A stretch of 64,000 nt of DNA, taken from positions 1 through 64,000 of the forward strand of contig PLLO01000016.1 of assembly GCA_003142255.1 (NCBI GenBank), written 5' to 3'. The translations under genes and the position numbers were made by a program. This DNA comes from Bacteroidales bacterium. Lineage in GTDB: Bacteria > Bacteroidota > Bacteroidia > Bacteroidales > VadinHA17. The notes below the pieces were generated by a model. The model saw only the letters and a program-made list of their open reading frames with translations. It had not been told where the DNA came from and did not search any database. This document shows, piece after piece, positions 28,279-36,017 of the stretch; the stretch's first letter is position 1, and each line of letters opens with the position of its first letter.

Positions 28279-28313
28279 GCACCCTGCACCCTGCACCCTG
28301 CACCCTGCACCTT
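28279..28313. repeat. Heptamer tandem repeat (GCACCCT)x4 plus GCACCTT
   Basis: Four perfect copies of GCACCCT and one variant run directly up to the small-subunit stop codon (28316-28318). A seven-base unit cannot keep a reading frame, so it is non-coding. Related short-period repeats lie at 43936-43975, about 47639-47660 and 48216-48247. Confidence 0.85.
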
Positions 28314-28315
28314 TC

Positions 28316-28729
28316 CTATGAACTCTTCACCAGCTTTACAATCCCTGCTATTATCGCCTCCGGTTTCGGAGGGCATCCCGGTATATAGGCATTTACCGGT
28401 ATTATTTTATCGACAGGTCCGGCAAAAGTATAGCTCTCGGTGAATAATCCTCCGGTGCATCCACAGGCTCCTATTGCAACCACGAGAATAGGTTTTGGAG
28501 CCTGGTTATAGATCTCTATAAGTCTCTCCTTATCATGTATGTTTATTGAACCGTTCACCAGGAGAACATCGGCATGCCTTATGCTGCCAACCAGGAGAAT
28601 ACCAAATCGCTCAAGGTCGTGCCTTGGAGTAAGACAGTCAAGGATCTCAATATCACAATTATTGCATGAGGCTCCACCAAAATGGAAGACCCAGAGCGAT
28701 TTTTTAAAGCAATAATTTTTAAACCCCAC
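28316..28729 (-). CDS. Group 4 [NiFe] hydrogenase small subunit, NuoB/MbhJ-like
   Basis: A 137-residue electron-transfer subunit that holds the proximal [4Fe-4S] cluster next to the NiFe site. Cluster ligands are visible as GGASCNNCDIE (Cys22, Cys25), GACGCTGG (Cys89) and YIPGCPPKPE (Cys119). The small size is normal for group 4 enzymes. The start is GTG at 28729, 12 nt after the NuoH-like stop; no in-frame ATG fits the conserved N-terminus. Confidence 0.95.
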   Translation of the reverse strand: MGFKNYCFKKSLWVFHFGGASCNNCDIEILDCLTPRHDLERFGILLVGSIRHADVLLVNGSINIHDKERLIEIYNQAPKPILVVAIGACGCTGGLFTESYTFAGPVDKIIPVNAYIPGCPPKPEAIIAGIVKLVKSS

Positions 28730-28741
28730 AGCTATAAGTAT

Positions 28742-29674
28742 TTAATAACCAAATGCAATCAGTACAAGCGCAATAACTGCGATCAGATTCATCCAGACCA
28801 TGAAAAAGCTCATAGCCTGTTTGATCTTAATCCTTGGATTAGTGTTCTTTATCAGCGTTATAAGAAGAACAATACCAATGACTTTCAGCACTGCCCATAG
28901 AATATGTATTCCGTTTAGCATGAAACCGCTCATGAACAGGGCGACCAAAAGTGAAGGCAGAATAAAAAGCATGATATATTTCGACAGCTTTATCAAAGCA
29001 TAAGTGGCACCGGAAAACTCAATGAATATCCCACCCGTTATTTCTGCTTCCGCTTCAGGCATGTCGAAGGGAACAAAAGCAAGCTTGGCCTGGACACAGA
29101 AAAGAGCAACAATGAATAACAGCACCCCGGATATGCTTCCGATAAATGGTGATCCCGCCTGCTGGGTTTGAATAATTGAATATAAATCAAACTTTTGTCC
29201 GCATTTCATTATAATGCCGGCGATAACAAGAAGGAAAGTAAGTTCATAGCTCAGGATAAGCTTCATCTCACGTGAACTGCCGACGGCAGCAAGCGGATTG
29301 CCTGATGCAAGAGCTCCTGTAATATAAGAGAATGAAGGTATTGTAAGCAAATAAAATATGACAAGGAGATCTCCCCTGAAGCCGGTTGATATATTAAATA
29401 GTGGCAGCAGGATAAAGACCCCTGCCATCGTTGCCCCGAAAACTGCAAATACCGGGGCAAGCAAGAATATCATGGGTGATCCTTTTCTGGGCAAAATGGT
29501 CTCCTTTACCAGGAGCAGCTTGAAGAAATCATAAAATGGCTGTAATAGTGGAGGTCCTTGGCGAAACTGGACCCTGGCACTGATCTTCCTGTCGAACCAT
29601 GAAAGGAGAGCTCCCGTAACTGAAACAAAGAGCAGCCCGGGAAAGACAAGAAAATAAAACAGATTCACTGCCAT
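28742..29674 (-). CDS. NuoH/MbhM-like membrane anchor subunit of the hydrogenase
   Basis: A 310-residue membrane protein of the NuoH/HycD/EchB family. It has about eight hydrophobic segments, SWFDRKISARVQFRQGPPLLQPFYDFFKL (seen as DRKISARVQFRQGPP then QPFYDFFKL) near residue 25, and FVPFDMPEAEAEITGGIFIE near 195, which carries the acidic residues of the quinone-side loop. It anchors the peripheral hydrogenase arm and links it to the antiporter module. Neighbours are 11-12 nt away on each side. Confidence 0.94.
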   Translation of the reverse strand: MAVNLFYFLVFPGLLFVSVTGALLSWFDRKISARVQFRQGPPLLQPFYDFFKLLLVKETILPRKGSPMIFLLAPVFAVFGATMAGVFILLPLFNISTGFRGDLLVIFYLLTIPSFSYITGALASGNPLAAVGSSREMKLILSYELTFLLVIAGIIMKCGQKFDLYSIIQTQQAGSPFIGSISGVLLFIVALFCVQAKLAFVPFDMPEAEAEITGGIFIEFSGATYALIKLSKYIMLFILPSLLVALFMSGFMLNGIHILWAVLKVIGIVLLITLIKNTNPRIKIKQAMSFFMVWMNLIAVIALVLIAFGY

Positions 29675-29685
29675 ATTACTGTTAT

Positions 29686-30177
29686 TTACTGTTTCTCAGT
29701 TGTATATAAATATTCCTTTATCAGCACTTTATCGTTGAGCTGATATACATTATCCTTTGGAGACTCATCATTATCAGTAAGCGAGACTGTCCCATCCGGG
29801 CATTTTGCAATAAATTCCTTCAACTCATTCTCATCTTTAAGATCGTAGAAAAGATCCCTGTTCCTGTGGTGCTTGAAAAAATCAGTCATCATGGTTCCAA
29901 AAGGACAGATTGTGACACATGATTTACATGATACACAAAGGTTTGTATACCGGTTGATCAGCCCGTCACCATCCTTTTCAAGAGCATCGGCCGGACAAAC
30001 GCTGATACATGGAGCATCTTCGCATTTCCGGCATGTGTATCGGAATGTCGCAAGCTCACGGATAGTCTTTAACCCGTTCTGATTGACCGTCGAGTAAAAA
30101 TATGCTTCAGGCAATGCCAGAGCCGGATTTTCGACCATAACGGAACGGAGTTTGATCATATCAATAAGTATCCTCAT
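29686..30177 (-). CDS. Ferredoxin-like 2x[4Fe-4S] subunit (MbhN/HycB-like)
   Basis: A 163-residue iron-sulfur protein with two cluster motifs, CRKCEDAPCISVCP (about 49-62) and CVSCKSCVTICP (about 80-91). The spacing resembles HycB/DMSO-reductase-type electron-transfer subunits. The rest, including an acidic C-terminal part, is not recognised. The ATG at 30177 is chosen over a TTG at 30186. It heads the hydrogenase core block, and probably passes electrons from a donor, either free ferredoxin or the beta/gamma module upstream, to the small subunit. Confidence 0.88.
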   Translation of the reverse strand: MRILIDMIKLRSVMVENPALALPEAYFYSTVNQNGLKTIRELATFRYTCRKCEDAPCISVCPADALEKDGDGLINRYTNLCVSCKSCVTICPFGTMMTDFFKHHRNRDLFYDLKDENELKEFIAKCPDGTVSLTDNDESPKDNVYQLNDKVLIKEYLYTTEKQ

Positions 30178-30214
30178 AAAACACAAATTCTATTACTGCT
30201 ACTGAATTCTTTTT

Positions 30215-30306
30215 GACCCCTTTTCCTGTTTCCCCCAAGGGGGAAAAGATTCCGGACAACTCCTTCCCCCGTGGGGGAATCCCGAGTACTCGGGAGGGAT
30301 GGGGGT
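30215..30306. repeat. Double C-tract palindrome element, copy B
   Basis: A 92-bp element from GACCCC to GGGGGT with hairpins TTTCCCCCAAGGGGGAAA (about 30230-30247), CTTCCCCCGTGGGGGAA and an extra TCCCGAGTACTCGGGA. It is homologous to copies A and C. It lies in the 169-bp gap between the cNMP-domain gene and the ferredoxin-like gene, at the junction of the beta/gamma module and the hydrogenase core. It could lower or split transcription there. Confidence 0.8.
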
Positions 30307-30346
30307 TTTAATAAAACCAATTTCCTTTTTTAAGTTAGTTTATAGT

Positions 30347-30802
30347 TCATAATGTCATCTGATTCATCAGCTGAAATCTTGTATCGCTAAGCCTGCGTGA
30401 AATGGTCTGAGCTATTTTTGACATTGTTTTAAATCCGAAATCGCAATCTTTTTCAATCTCTTTATTAAGCTTCTTCGCATCTATTGAAATCACTTTTGCC
30501 GGTGCCAAAGCCATTACCCATGCAGTCGAAATGAATGGACTGAAAACAGCGGACCACGAAAAGAGCTGACCTTCCTCAATTGTTCCAAGGTGTATTCTTT
30601 TTTCTCTTGCCAGGCTGATTCCAAGTGATAAAGATCCTTCAAAAAGGACATAAACCTCAGAGAGTTCATCATATTGTTCAAACAATATCTCCTTTACCCT
30701 GAATTCTTTTACAGAGCTCATTCTGACAATTGTATCCAATTGTTTATCGCTATAGTTATCGAAAAACCTTATTTTTTTTAAATCATCTGATGTCGGTTTC
30801 AT
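30347..30802 (-). CDS. Cyclic-nucleotide-binding-domain protein without HTH
   Basis: A 151-residue protein that consists of a Crp/Fnr-type cNMP-binding fold (FFDNYSDKQLDTIV, VKEILFEQYDELSEVYVLFEGSLSL, seen as ILFEQYDE then VYVLFEGS, and GQLFSWSAVF) ending in the long dimer helix (QTISRRLSDTRFQL). The DNA-binding domain of true CRP proteins (normally 80 more residues) is absent and no frameshifted HTH follows. It sits between the gamma subunit and the hydrogenase core on the same strand. It might be a ligand-sensing regulatory subunit of the complex rather than a transcription factor; this is inference from size and position. Confidence 0.85.
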   Translation of the reverse strand: MKPTSDDLKKIRFFDNYSDKQLDTIVRMSSVKEFRVKEILFEQYDELSEVYVLFEGSLSLGISLAREKRIHLGTIEEGQLFSWSAVFSPFISTAWVMALAPAKVISIDAKKLNKEIEKDCDFGFKTMSKIAQTISRRLSDTRFQLMNQMTL

Positions 30803-30862
30803 GCTCTCTATATATTTATTAATTCAAGCGGATTACATTTTTTTTAAATACAGACAATGCTT

Positions 30863-31687
30863 CTATTTCCATATGTCAGGAGTGTCTTTTAATTCACTAT
30901 AAGTAAAAACAGGTCCATCTTTGCAGACAAAGAATTCTCCCATCATGCAATGTCCGCATTTACCAAGACCGCATGACATATTTTTTTCCATCGACAGATA
31001 GATCTGATCCTCCTGATATCCCATTTCAAGGAGTCTTATTGTGCCGAATTTCATCATTATAGGAGGGCCGCATACAACTGCTACAGATTTCTCAATGTTC
31101 ATTTTGATCTTATTGAGCAGGCTGGTAACAACCCCTATAGATTCGTTCCAACCTTCTTCGAACTTATCAACAGTACGGTAAGTTTCAAACTTTTCAATTT
31201 TATTCAGCCTGGCAAAAAGAGGTTTATAGATGCAATCTGAAGGAGTTTTGGATCCATAGCAAAGTATCACCTTTTCAAGTTTATCCGTAACACTTTCAAG
31301 TGCGTAAAGCAGCGACCTGATAGGAGCGAGGCCACATCCTCCGCCTAGAATAAGCACTTCTTTTCCATAAAAATTTTCAATGGGGTAACCTCTTCCGAAC
31401 GGACCTCTGATACCCATCAAGACGCCGGGTTTAAGCTTATGCATGCATTCAGTAACATACCCGGTTTTCATAACTGTCACTTCCAGCTTTTCCGTAATAA
31501 GAGGTGATGAAGAAGGAGTAAATGGAGCTTCTCCGATACCATCGACAGACAACTCGATAAACTGACCGGTTTTGAACGAAAATCCTTTTTCCGGAACAAG
31601 CACAAACGTTTTTATCAGCGGTGACTCATCGATTACATCAGTCAGGCTTGCCATGATAGGTTTGTATATGTTCCTTTCATTCACCAT
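30863..31687 (-). CDS. Sulfhydrogenase-type gamma subunit: FAD/NAD(P)H oxidoreductase with [2Fe-2S]
   Basis: A 274-residue protein of the HydG/AsrB/dihydroorotate dehydrogenase electron-transfer family. A FAD domain (TGQFIELSVDGIGEAPFTPS), an NAD(P)-binding domain (GGGCGLAPIRSLL near 113; CGPPIMM near 207) and a C-terminal [2Fe-2S] site with four cysteines in SCGLGKCGHCMMGEFFVC are all present. Such subunits move electrons between NAD(P)H and iron-sulfur clusters. The usual partner is a group 3b hydrogenase (alpha/delta), which is absent here; the same-strand downstream genes encode a group 4 membrane hydrogenase instead. It starts 6 nt after the beta subunit. Confidence 0.92.
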   Translation of the reverse strand: MVNERNIYKPIMASLTDVIDESPLIKTFVLVPEKGFSFKTGQFIELSVDGIGEAPFTPSSSPLITEKLEVTVMKTGYVTECMHKLKPGVLMGIRGPFGRGYPIENFYGKEVLILGGGCGLAPIRSLLYALESVTDKLEKVILCYGSKTPSDCIYKPLFARLNKIEKFETYRTVDKFEEGWNESIGVVTSLLNKIKMNIEKSVAVVCGPPIMMKFGTIRLLEMGYQEDQIYLSMEKNMSCGLGKCGHCMMGEFFVCKDGPVFTYSELKDTPDIWK

Positions 31688-31693
31688 TGCCCC

Positions 31694-32686
31694 TTATTTT
31701 GCTAGTTCCATGAATATTTCGTTTTTATTTATTTTACCGATGCAAGCTTCGATGCATCTGCCACATCCCGTACAAGCAGTGGATTTGAATTTCCCGGGTT
31801 TCCAGACATATTTGCACATATACCTGTTCCTGAAGCGATTCTGAAGCACAAAGAGACCGTCTTCTCCTCCTGCAACCCTTTCAAAACCCGGATACTGGCA
31901 GGCATCCATCTGTTTTACCTTTTCAAATCCAGGCTTATCGATTAGCAGGAAACATGTGCAGGTCGGACAAATTGTTGTGCAGGCACCGCACGAAACACAT
32001 CTTGCTGAATGCCTTTTCCACAGATCGGTACTCGCGCCTGAAACAAGAATGCCGGTTTTTTTATAGTCAGGCAGGCCCTTGTTAGCTGATGAAAGCAAAG
32101 TTTCAGTGGCATGATGCTCTTTCTCAACAGCCGATAAGATCTCTTCATCCTTAAGAGGCATAGCAGCAGGAAAAACAGTGCTTACAAAACCTTCCCCTTT
32201 ACCGGTTATAATCCTTATGATCATCGTTCCGTTAAGGGAAATGAGAGCAAGATCAGCGGTACTGGTCGCAAAAGGCTTGATATCGTACGTCAGGCAATGA
32301 CAATGTTCCTGAATGCCAATACAATCTGTTGAAATAAGGATTGTATTTTCACGGCGTTCCCTGTAATTTATATCAGGAAAGTCTTTATCAAGATAGATCT
32401 CATCAATAATCGAAAGCCCTTCAATATCACAATTTGGAATGCCTATCAGTATCCTCTCCTTCACAGCTTTTTCAGATGTGACATTTTCTTTGACAGGAAG
32501 GAAGAAGCTCTTAAGAGAGGTGGCAGGCTTTGGTTTATTATAAATAATTTTAGAAATATCAACAGGTCTTAACTCTTCATAGTCCTGACCTGAATCATTT
32601 GGGATGCTTGCAAAGATTGCATAGGATAATAGTAGCTTCTCTAAAGCATTATCCCACTCTTCCTTTTTTATGCTTTTATATTGCAT
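31694..32686 (-). CDS. Sulfhydrogenase-type beta subunit / AsrA-like 2x[4Fe-4S] protein
   Basis: A 330-residue protein of the HydB/AsrA family. The N-terminal 215 residues form the family-specific domain (GIPNCDIEGLSIIDEIYL; DCIGIQEHCHC). The C-terminal part has two [4Fe-4S] motifs, CVSCGACTTICPTCTC (about 229-244) and CTGCGRCIEACIG (about 308-320). It passes electrons between the flavin-containing gamma subunit and a catalytic partner. It is the first gene of the hydrogenase array. A 20-bp palindromic operator begins 2 nt upstream of its ATG and there is no Shine-Dalgarno sequence. Confidence 0.92.
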   Translation of the reverse strand: MQYKSIKKEEWDNALEKLLLSYAIFASIPNDSGQDYEELRPVDISKIIYNKPKPATSLKSFFLPVKENVTSEKAVKERILIGIPNCDIEGLSIIDEIYLDKDFPDINYRERRENTILISTDCIGIQEHCHCLTYDIKPFATSTADLALISLNGTMIIRIITGKGEGFVSTVFPAAMPLKDEEILSAVEKEHHATETLLSSANKGLPDYKKTGILVSGASTDLWKRHSARCVSCGACTTICPTCTCFLLIDKPGFEKVKQMDACQYPGFERVAGGEDGLFVLQNRFRNRYMCKYVWKPGKFKSTACTGCGRCIEACIGKINKNEIFMELAK

Positions 32687-32687
32687 T

Positions 32688-32707
32688 TATGTGATAAGGA
32701 TCACATA
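32688..32707. promoter_or_regulatory. TGTGA-N6-TCACA operator at the start of the hydrogenase operon (Rex/CRP-type)
   Basis: A perfect palindrome with 8-bp arms TATGTGAT and ATCACATA around AAGG, beginning 2 nt before the ATG of the beta-subunit gene (minus strand). The half-sites and spacing fit the Rex consensus (TTGTGAA-type arms) and equally a CRP site. Because rex is divergently transcribed from the other edge, where a second such site exists, Rex is the likelier ligand. Binding here would block the initiation region directly. Confidence 0.75.
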
Positions 32708-32872
32708 TAAAATTATAATCAACATAGATAAAAGCCAATTAATATTTATTTAATTTGTGGTAGAAAATCATAGATATTATATAAAAGACAATAAATCAGA
32801 TGAATAAAAAATAATTTTATATTAAATAAGAATTATTTAACTTGCATTATTAAAATTAAATAAATGAATTGA

Positions 32873-32888
32873 TGTGAAACAAATCACA
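32873..32888. promoter_or_regulatory. rex: TGTGA-N6-TCACA operator overlapping the rex start codon
   Basis: TGTGA (32873-32877), six spacer bases, TCACA (32884-32888). The GTG start of rex (32874) lies inside the left half-site. It pairs with the operator 166 bp away at the other edge of the 187-bp intergenic region, so one regulator could control both divergent operons. Autoregulation of Rex is a known pattern in the family; its action here is inferred. Confidence 0.7.
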
Positions 32889-33557
32889 AAATATGTTATA
32901 AAAAATAGTCTGAAGAGGATTTTTCTCTATCGTTCTTGTCTTGTCAGGCTGAAGATGATGGGAGTTGAAAAGGTGTTCTCATATACTCTTGCAAATGAAA
33001 CCGGAGTGACCCCTGATCAGGTTCGAAAAGACTTTTCAGAGTTCGGCATCAAGGGGAATAAGCGCGGCGGGTATAAAATAAATGAGTTGCTTGATATAAT
33101 GGAAAACCTGTTCCACCGTAACAAGGACCATAATATTGTTCTTATAGGGATGGGTAATCTGGGTCTTGCATTATCAAAATACAGCAAATTTGTCCAGCGC
33201 AATATGAATATTGTCGCAACCTTCGATATTGATCCTTTCAAGCAGAAAATACGTTCCGACATAACGGTATATTCAATGTCGAGGTTGAAAGAAATAATCG
33301 ACAGGTTCAGGGTCAAGGTTGCAATTCTTGCAGTGCCGGAAATATCAGCCCAGGAGGTTGCAGATGATCTGGTACGACACGGAATTAAGGGCATAGTGAA
33401 TTTTGCACCCGTGCTGCTGAAAGTTCCTCCTGATGTAATAATCAATAATGTTAACCTATGCGATGAGCTTGAAAGCGTCATATATTACGTGCATAAGCAG
33501 TTGAAAGTAGAAGGGCTAAAAAATCTTGAGATATTATACAAGGATATGAAATATTGA
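32874..33557 (+). CDS. rex: Redox-sensing transcriptional repressor Rex
   Basis: A 227-residue Rex-family protein: N-terminal winged helix (FSYTLANETGVTPDQVRKDF, then GNKRGGYKINELL) and a Rossmann domain (IVLIGMGNLGLALSKY near 84; TFDIDPFKQKI) that senses the NADH/NAD+ ratio. When NADH is high, Rex leaves DNA and opens fermentative and hydrogen-evolving genes. The start is GTG at 32874, as no in-frame ATG lies upstream; the next Met, at residue 28, would lose the first helix. It heads the hyp maturation operon and faces the hydrogenase operon, with matching operators at both starts. Confidence 0.93.
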   Translation: MKQITKYVIKNSLKRIFLYRSCLVRLKMMGVEKVFSYTLANETGVTPDQVRKDFSEFGIKGNKRGGYKINELLDIMENLFHRNKDHNIVLIGMGNLGLALSKYSKFVQRNMNIVATFDIDPFKQKIRSDITVYSMSRLKEIIDRFRVKVAILAVPEISAQEVADDLVRHGIKGIVNFAPVLLKVPPDVIINNVNLCDELESVIYYVHKQLKVEGLKNLEILYKDMKY

Positions 33558-35797
33558 TCAGGGGGCTGGTTCAGGGTGTCGGATTCCGGCCATTTATCTG
33601 CAGACTGGCTGCCAGGTATGGCTTATTTGGCGAAGTGGATAACAGAACAGATGGTGTCTCTGTCATTTTACAGGGTGACCTTGAATCAATTAACAGGTTC
33701 AGTAATGACATCCTTAAGGATGCTCCACCTGCTTCGCATATAAAATCAATGGAGATAAATGAAACCCGGTTTGCAGGTTATGAAAGTTTCAGTATTGCAG
33801 AGAGCAAAACCGTCGATAACCTTGTCACAGAGATAAGCCCTGATATTGCAGTGTGCAGGGAGTGCCTCGATGATATGGAAAAGGATCCTGAAAGGATTGA
33901 TTATCCCTTTATAAACTGCACCAACTGCGGCCCCAGGTTTACAATCATTGAAGCATTGCCATATGACCGCCCCATGACCTCTATGAAGTTCTTCAAAATG
34001 TGCGATGGCTGCAAATCAGAATATGAAGATATTCTTGATCGACGATATCATGCACAGCCTATAGCCTGTAATAAATGCGGTCCTGTCTGCAATTTTAGGG
34101 ATATTACAAAAAGCATAAGCAATTTAAATCAGATACTTGATGAAGTATCTGTGCAGATAGCTTCCGGAAAAACCGTTGCTGTAAAAGGGCTTGGAGGCTA
34201 TTTCCTTATGTGCGATGCCCTTAATAATAATGCGGTAAATGAACTGAGACAAAAGAAACATCGCGATGAAAAACCGTTTGCAGTGATGTTCAGGGATGTT
34301 TCCTCAGTAAAAAACTTCTGCTATCTGGAGGTTGATGAAGAAAGAGAAATTCTTTCATGGCGCAGGCCGATTCTTATACTCAGGCAAAAGAAACTTTTAT
34401 CACCCTCTGTCAGCAACGGGCTCAAAACTACCGGGGCCATGCTTCCCTATATGCCGCTTCATTACCTGCTTTTTAAACATATCAAAACACCTGTTGTCGT
34501 CCTTACAAGCGGGAACATATCTGATGATCCCATTATTACTGATGATTCCACTGCCGAAAAACAATTGCTGAAGGTTGCCGGATCAGTTTTAAGCTACAAC
34601 AGGGCTATTCACAACCGGGCAGATGATTCGGTGGTAAGGATCATAGATCACATGCCCTGTATCCTTCGCCGTTCCCGCGGTTATGTTCCCCGCCCTGTTG
34701 ATCTGAAAATGGATGTCGAAGGAATTCTTGCACTGGGTGCTGATCAGAAGAATAGCTTCTGCATTGGCAAAGGATACCAGGCTATTATGAGCCAGTACAT
34801 CGGGGATATGAAAAACCCGGCTGTCTATGATTTTTTCACTGAATCGATTGATCGGTTCTCAGGGATGTTCAAATTCAAACCTGAAATTATCGCCTGCGAC
34901 CTTCATCCCGATTATACATCAACTCATTATGCAGAAATTCTTGAAAAGAAACTGAAAATTCCTTTGGTCAGGGTGCAGCATCATCACGCACATATTGCAT
35001 CCTGTCTTGCTGAAAACAGCATCGAGGACGAAGTGATCGGAGTAAGCTTTGATGGGACAGGCTTTGGCACTGATGGTAACATCTGGGGTGGTGAATTTCT
35101 GATAGCTGACATTGAAAAATTTTCACGATTTGCGCACTTCGATTATATCCCGATGCCCGGAGGAGATAAAGCGGTCTCTGAACCATGGCGAATGGCTTTT
35201 TCATATTTATTCAGGTATTTCGGCGATAATCTTGATTATAAGTCCATACCTCTTTTCAGGTCAATAGATGCTAATAAATTGTCTGTGGTAAGAGAGATGA
35301 TCATAAAAAAAATAAATTTGCCGCTTTCATCAGGAGCCGGCAGATTGTTTGATGCTTTCTCAGCATTACTTGGTCTCTGTTCGGATGAAACATTTGATTC
35401 TGAGGCACCCATGCGGATGGAATCTGCAATAGATTGTGAAACAAATGATTATTATCCGTTTCATGCAGGTGAGACAATAGTATTTTCAGATACTTTCAAA
35501 GCTCTTCTGGAAGATATGCCTCATAAGAAAACAGGAGTTATTGCAGCTCATTTGCACAATACTGTTGCACAGGTCATTCTTCAGACATCACAAAAGATAA
35601 GAAGAATTAATTCTATCAATAAAGTTGTCTTATCTGGTGGCGTTTTTCAGAATAAATACCTGCTTGAAAAAACAGCAGCACTGTTAAGAAAAGAAATGTT
35701 CGAAATATTTACCAATCATCTTGTTCCTGCAAATGACGGGGGTATTTCTCTGGGCCAATTGGCAGTCACCTCAAAATTAAGAAGAATATGTGTCTGA
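33554..35797 (+). CDS. hypF: Carbamoyltransferase HypF, hydrogenase maturation
   Basis: A 747-residue HypF, which makes the CN ligands of the NiFe centre from carbamoyl phosphate together with HypE. An acylphosphatase domain (RGLVQGVGFRPF at 3-14), two CxxC zinc-finger repeats (CRECLDDME and CTNCGPRF; CDGCKSE and CNKCGPVC), a YrdC-like domain (VKGLGGYFLMCDA) and a Kae1-like domain (VQHHHAHIASCLAE; GVSFDGTGFGTDG) appear in the usual order. The only usable start is TTG at 33554, overlapping the rex stop (TTGA), so it is translationally coupled. Confidence 0.96.
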   Translation: MIRGLVQGVGFRPFICRLAARYGLFGEVDNRTDGVSVILQGDLESINRFSNDILKDAPPASHIKSMEINETRFAGYESFSIAESKTVDNLVTEISPDIAVCRECLDDMEKDPERIDYPFINCTNCGPRFTIIEALPYDRPMTSMKFFKMCDGCKSEYEDILDRRYHAQPIACNKCGPVCNFRDITKSISNLNQILDEVSVQIASGKTVAVKGLGGYFLMCDALNNNAVNELRQKKHRDEKPFAVMFRDVSSVKNFCYLEVDEEREILSWRRPILILRQKKLLSPSVSNGLKTTGAMLPYMPLHYLLFKHIKTPVVVLTSGNISDDPIITDDSTAEKQLLKVAGSVLSYNRAIHNRADDSVVRIIDHMPCILRRSRGYVPRPVDLKMDVEGILALGADQKNSFCIGKGYQAIMSQYIGDMKNPAVYDFFTESIDRFSGMFKFKPEIIACDLHPDYTSTHYAEILEKKLKIPLVRVQHHHAHIASCLAENSIEDEVIGVSFDGTGFGTDGNIWGGEFLIADIEKFSRFAHFDYIPMPGGDKAVSEPWRMAFSYLFRYFGDNLDYKSIPLFRSIDANKLSVVREMIIKKINLPLSSGAGRLFDAFSALLGLCSDETFDSEAPMRMESAIDCETNDYYPFHAGETIVFSDTFKALLEDMPHKKTGVIAAHLHNTVAQVILQTSQKIRRINSINKVVLSGGVFQNKYLLEKTAALLRKEMFEIFTNHLVPANDGGISLGQLAVTSKLRRICV

Positions 35798-36015
35798 GCA
35801 TACCGGCACGGATAATTTCAATTGAAGGAAACATGGCAGAAGTGTCATGCGGGGGAACTATCTTCAAAGCAGGGCTGCAAATGATTGAAAATGCAAAACC
35901 GGGTGACTATATCCTTCTTCATGCAGGTTTTGCAATTCAGAAAATAAGCGATGAGGAAGCAGTCGAAACCATCAGGCTGATTAAAGAAATGAAGGATGCC
36001 ATGAATGATATCTGA
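35788..36015 (+). CDS. hypC: Hydrogenase assembly chaperone HypC
   Basis: A 75-residue HypC/HupF chaperone. The essential N-terminal cysteine is present (MCLSIPARI), followed by the small OB-like barrel (GDYILLHAGFAIQKI). It carries the Fe(CN)2CO unit together with HypD and binds the immature large subunit. It overlaps the hypF end by 10 nt and is 2 nt from hypD. Confidence 0.96.
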   Translation: MCLSIPARIISIEGNMAEVSCGGTIFKAGLQMIENAKPGDYILLHAGFAIQKISDEEAVETIRLIKEMKDAMNDI

Positions 36016-36017
36016 TC

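Noticed and set aside
30347-30802. Crp-like protein as the regulator binding the TGTGA sites
   Set aside because: It has no DNA-binding domain; Rex is the adjacent regulator with a suitable motif.
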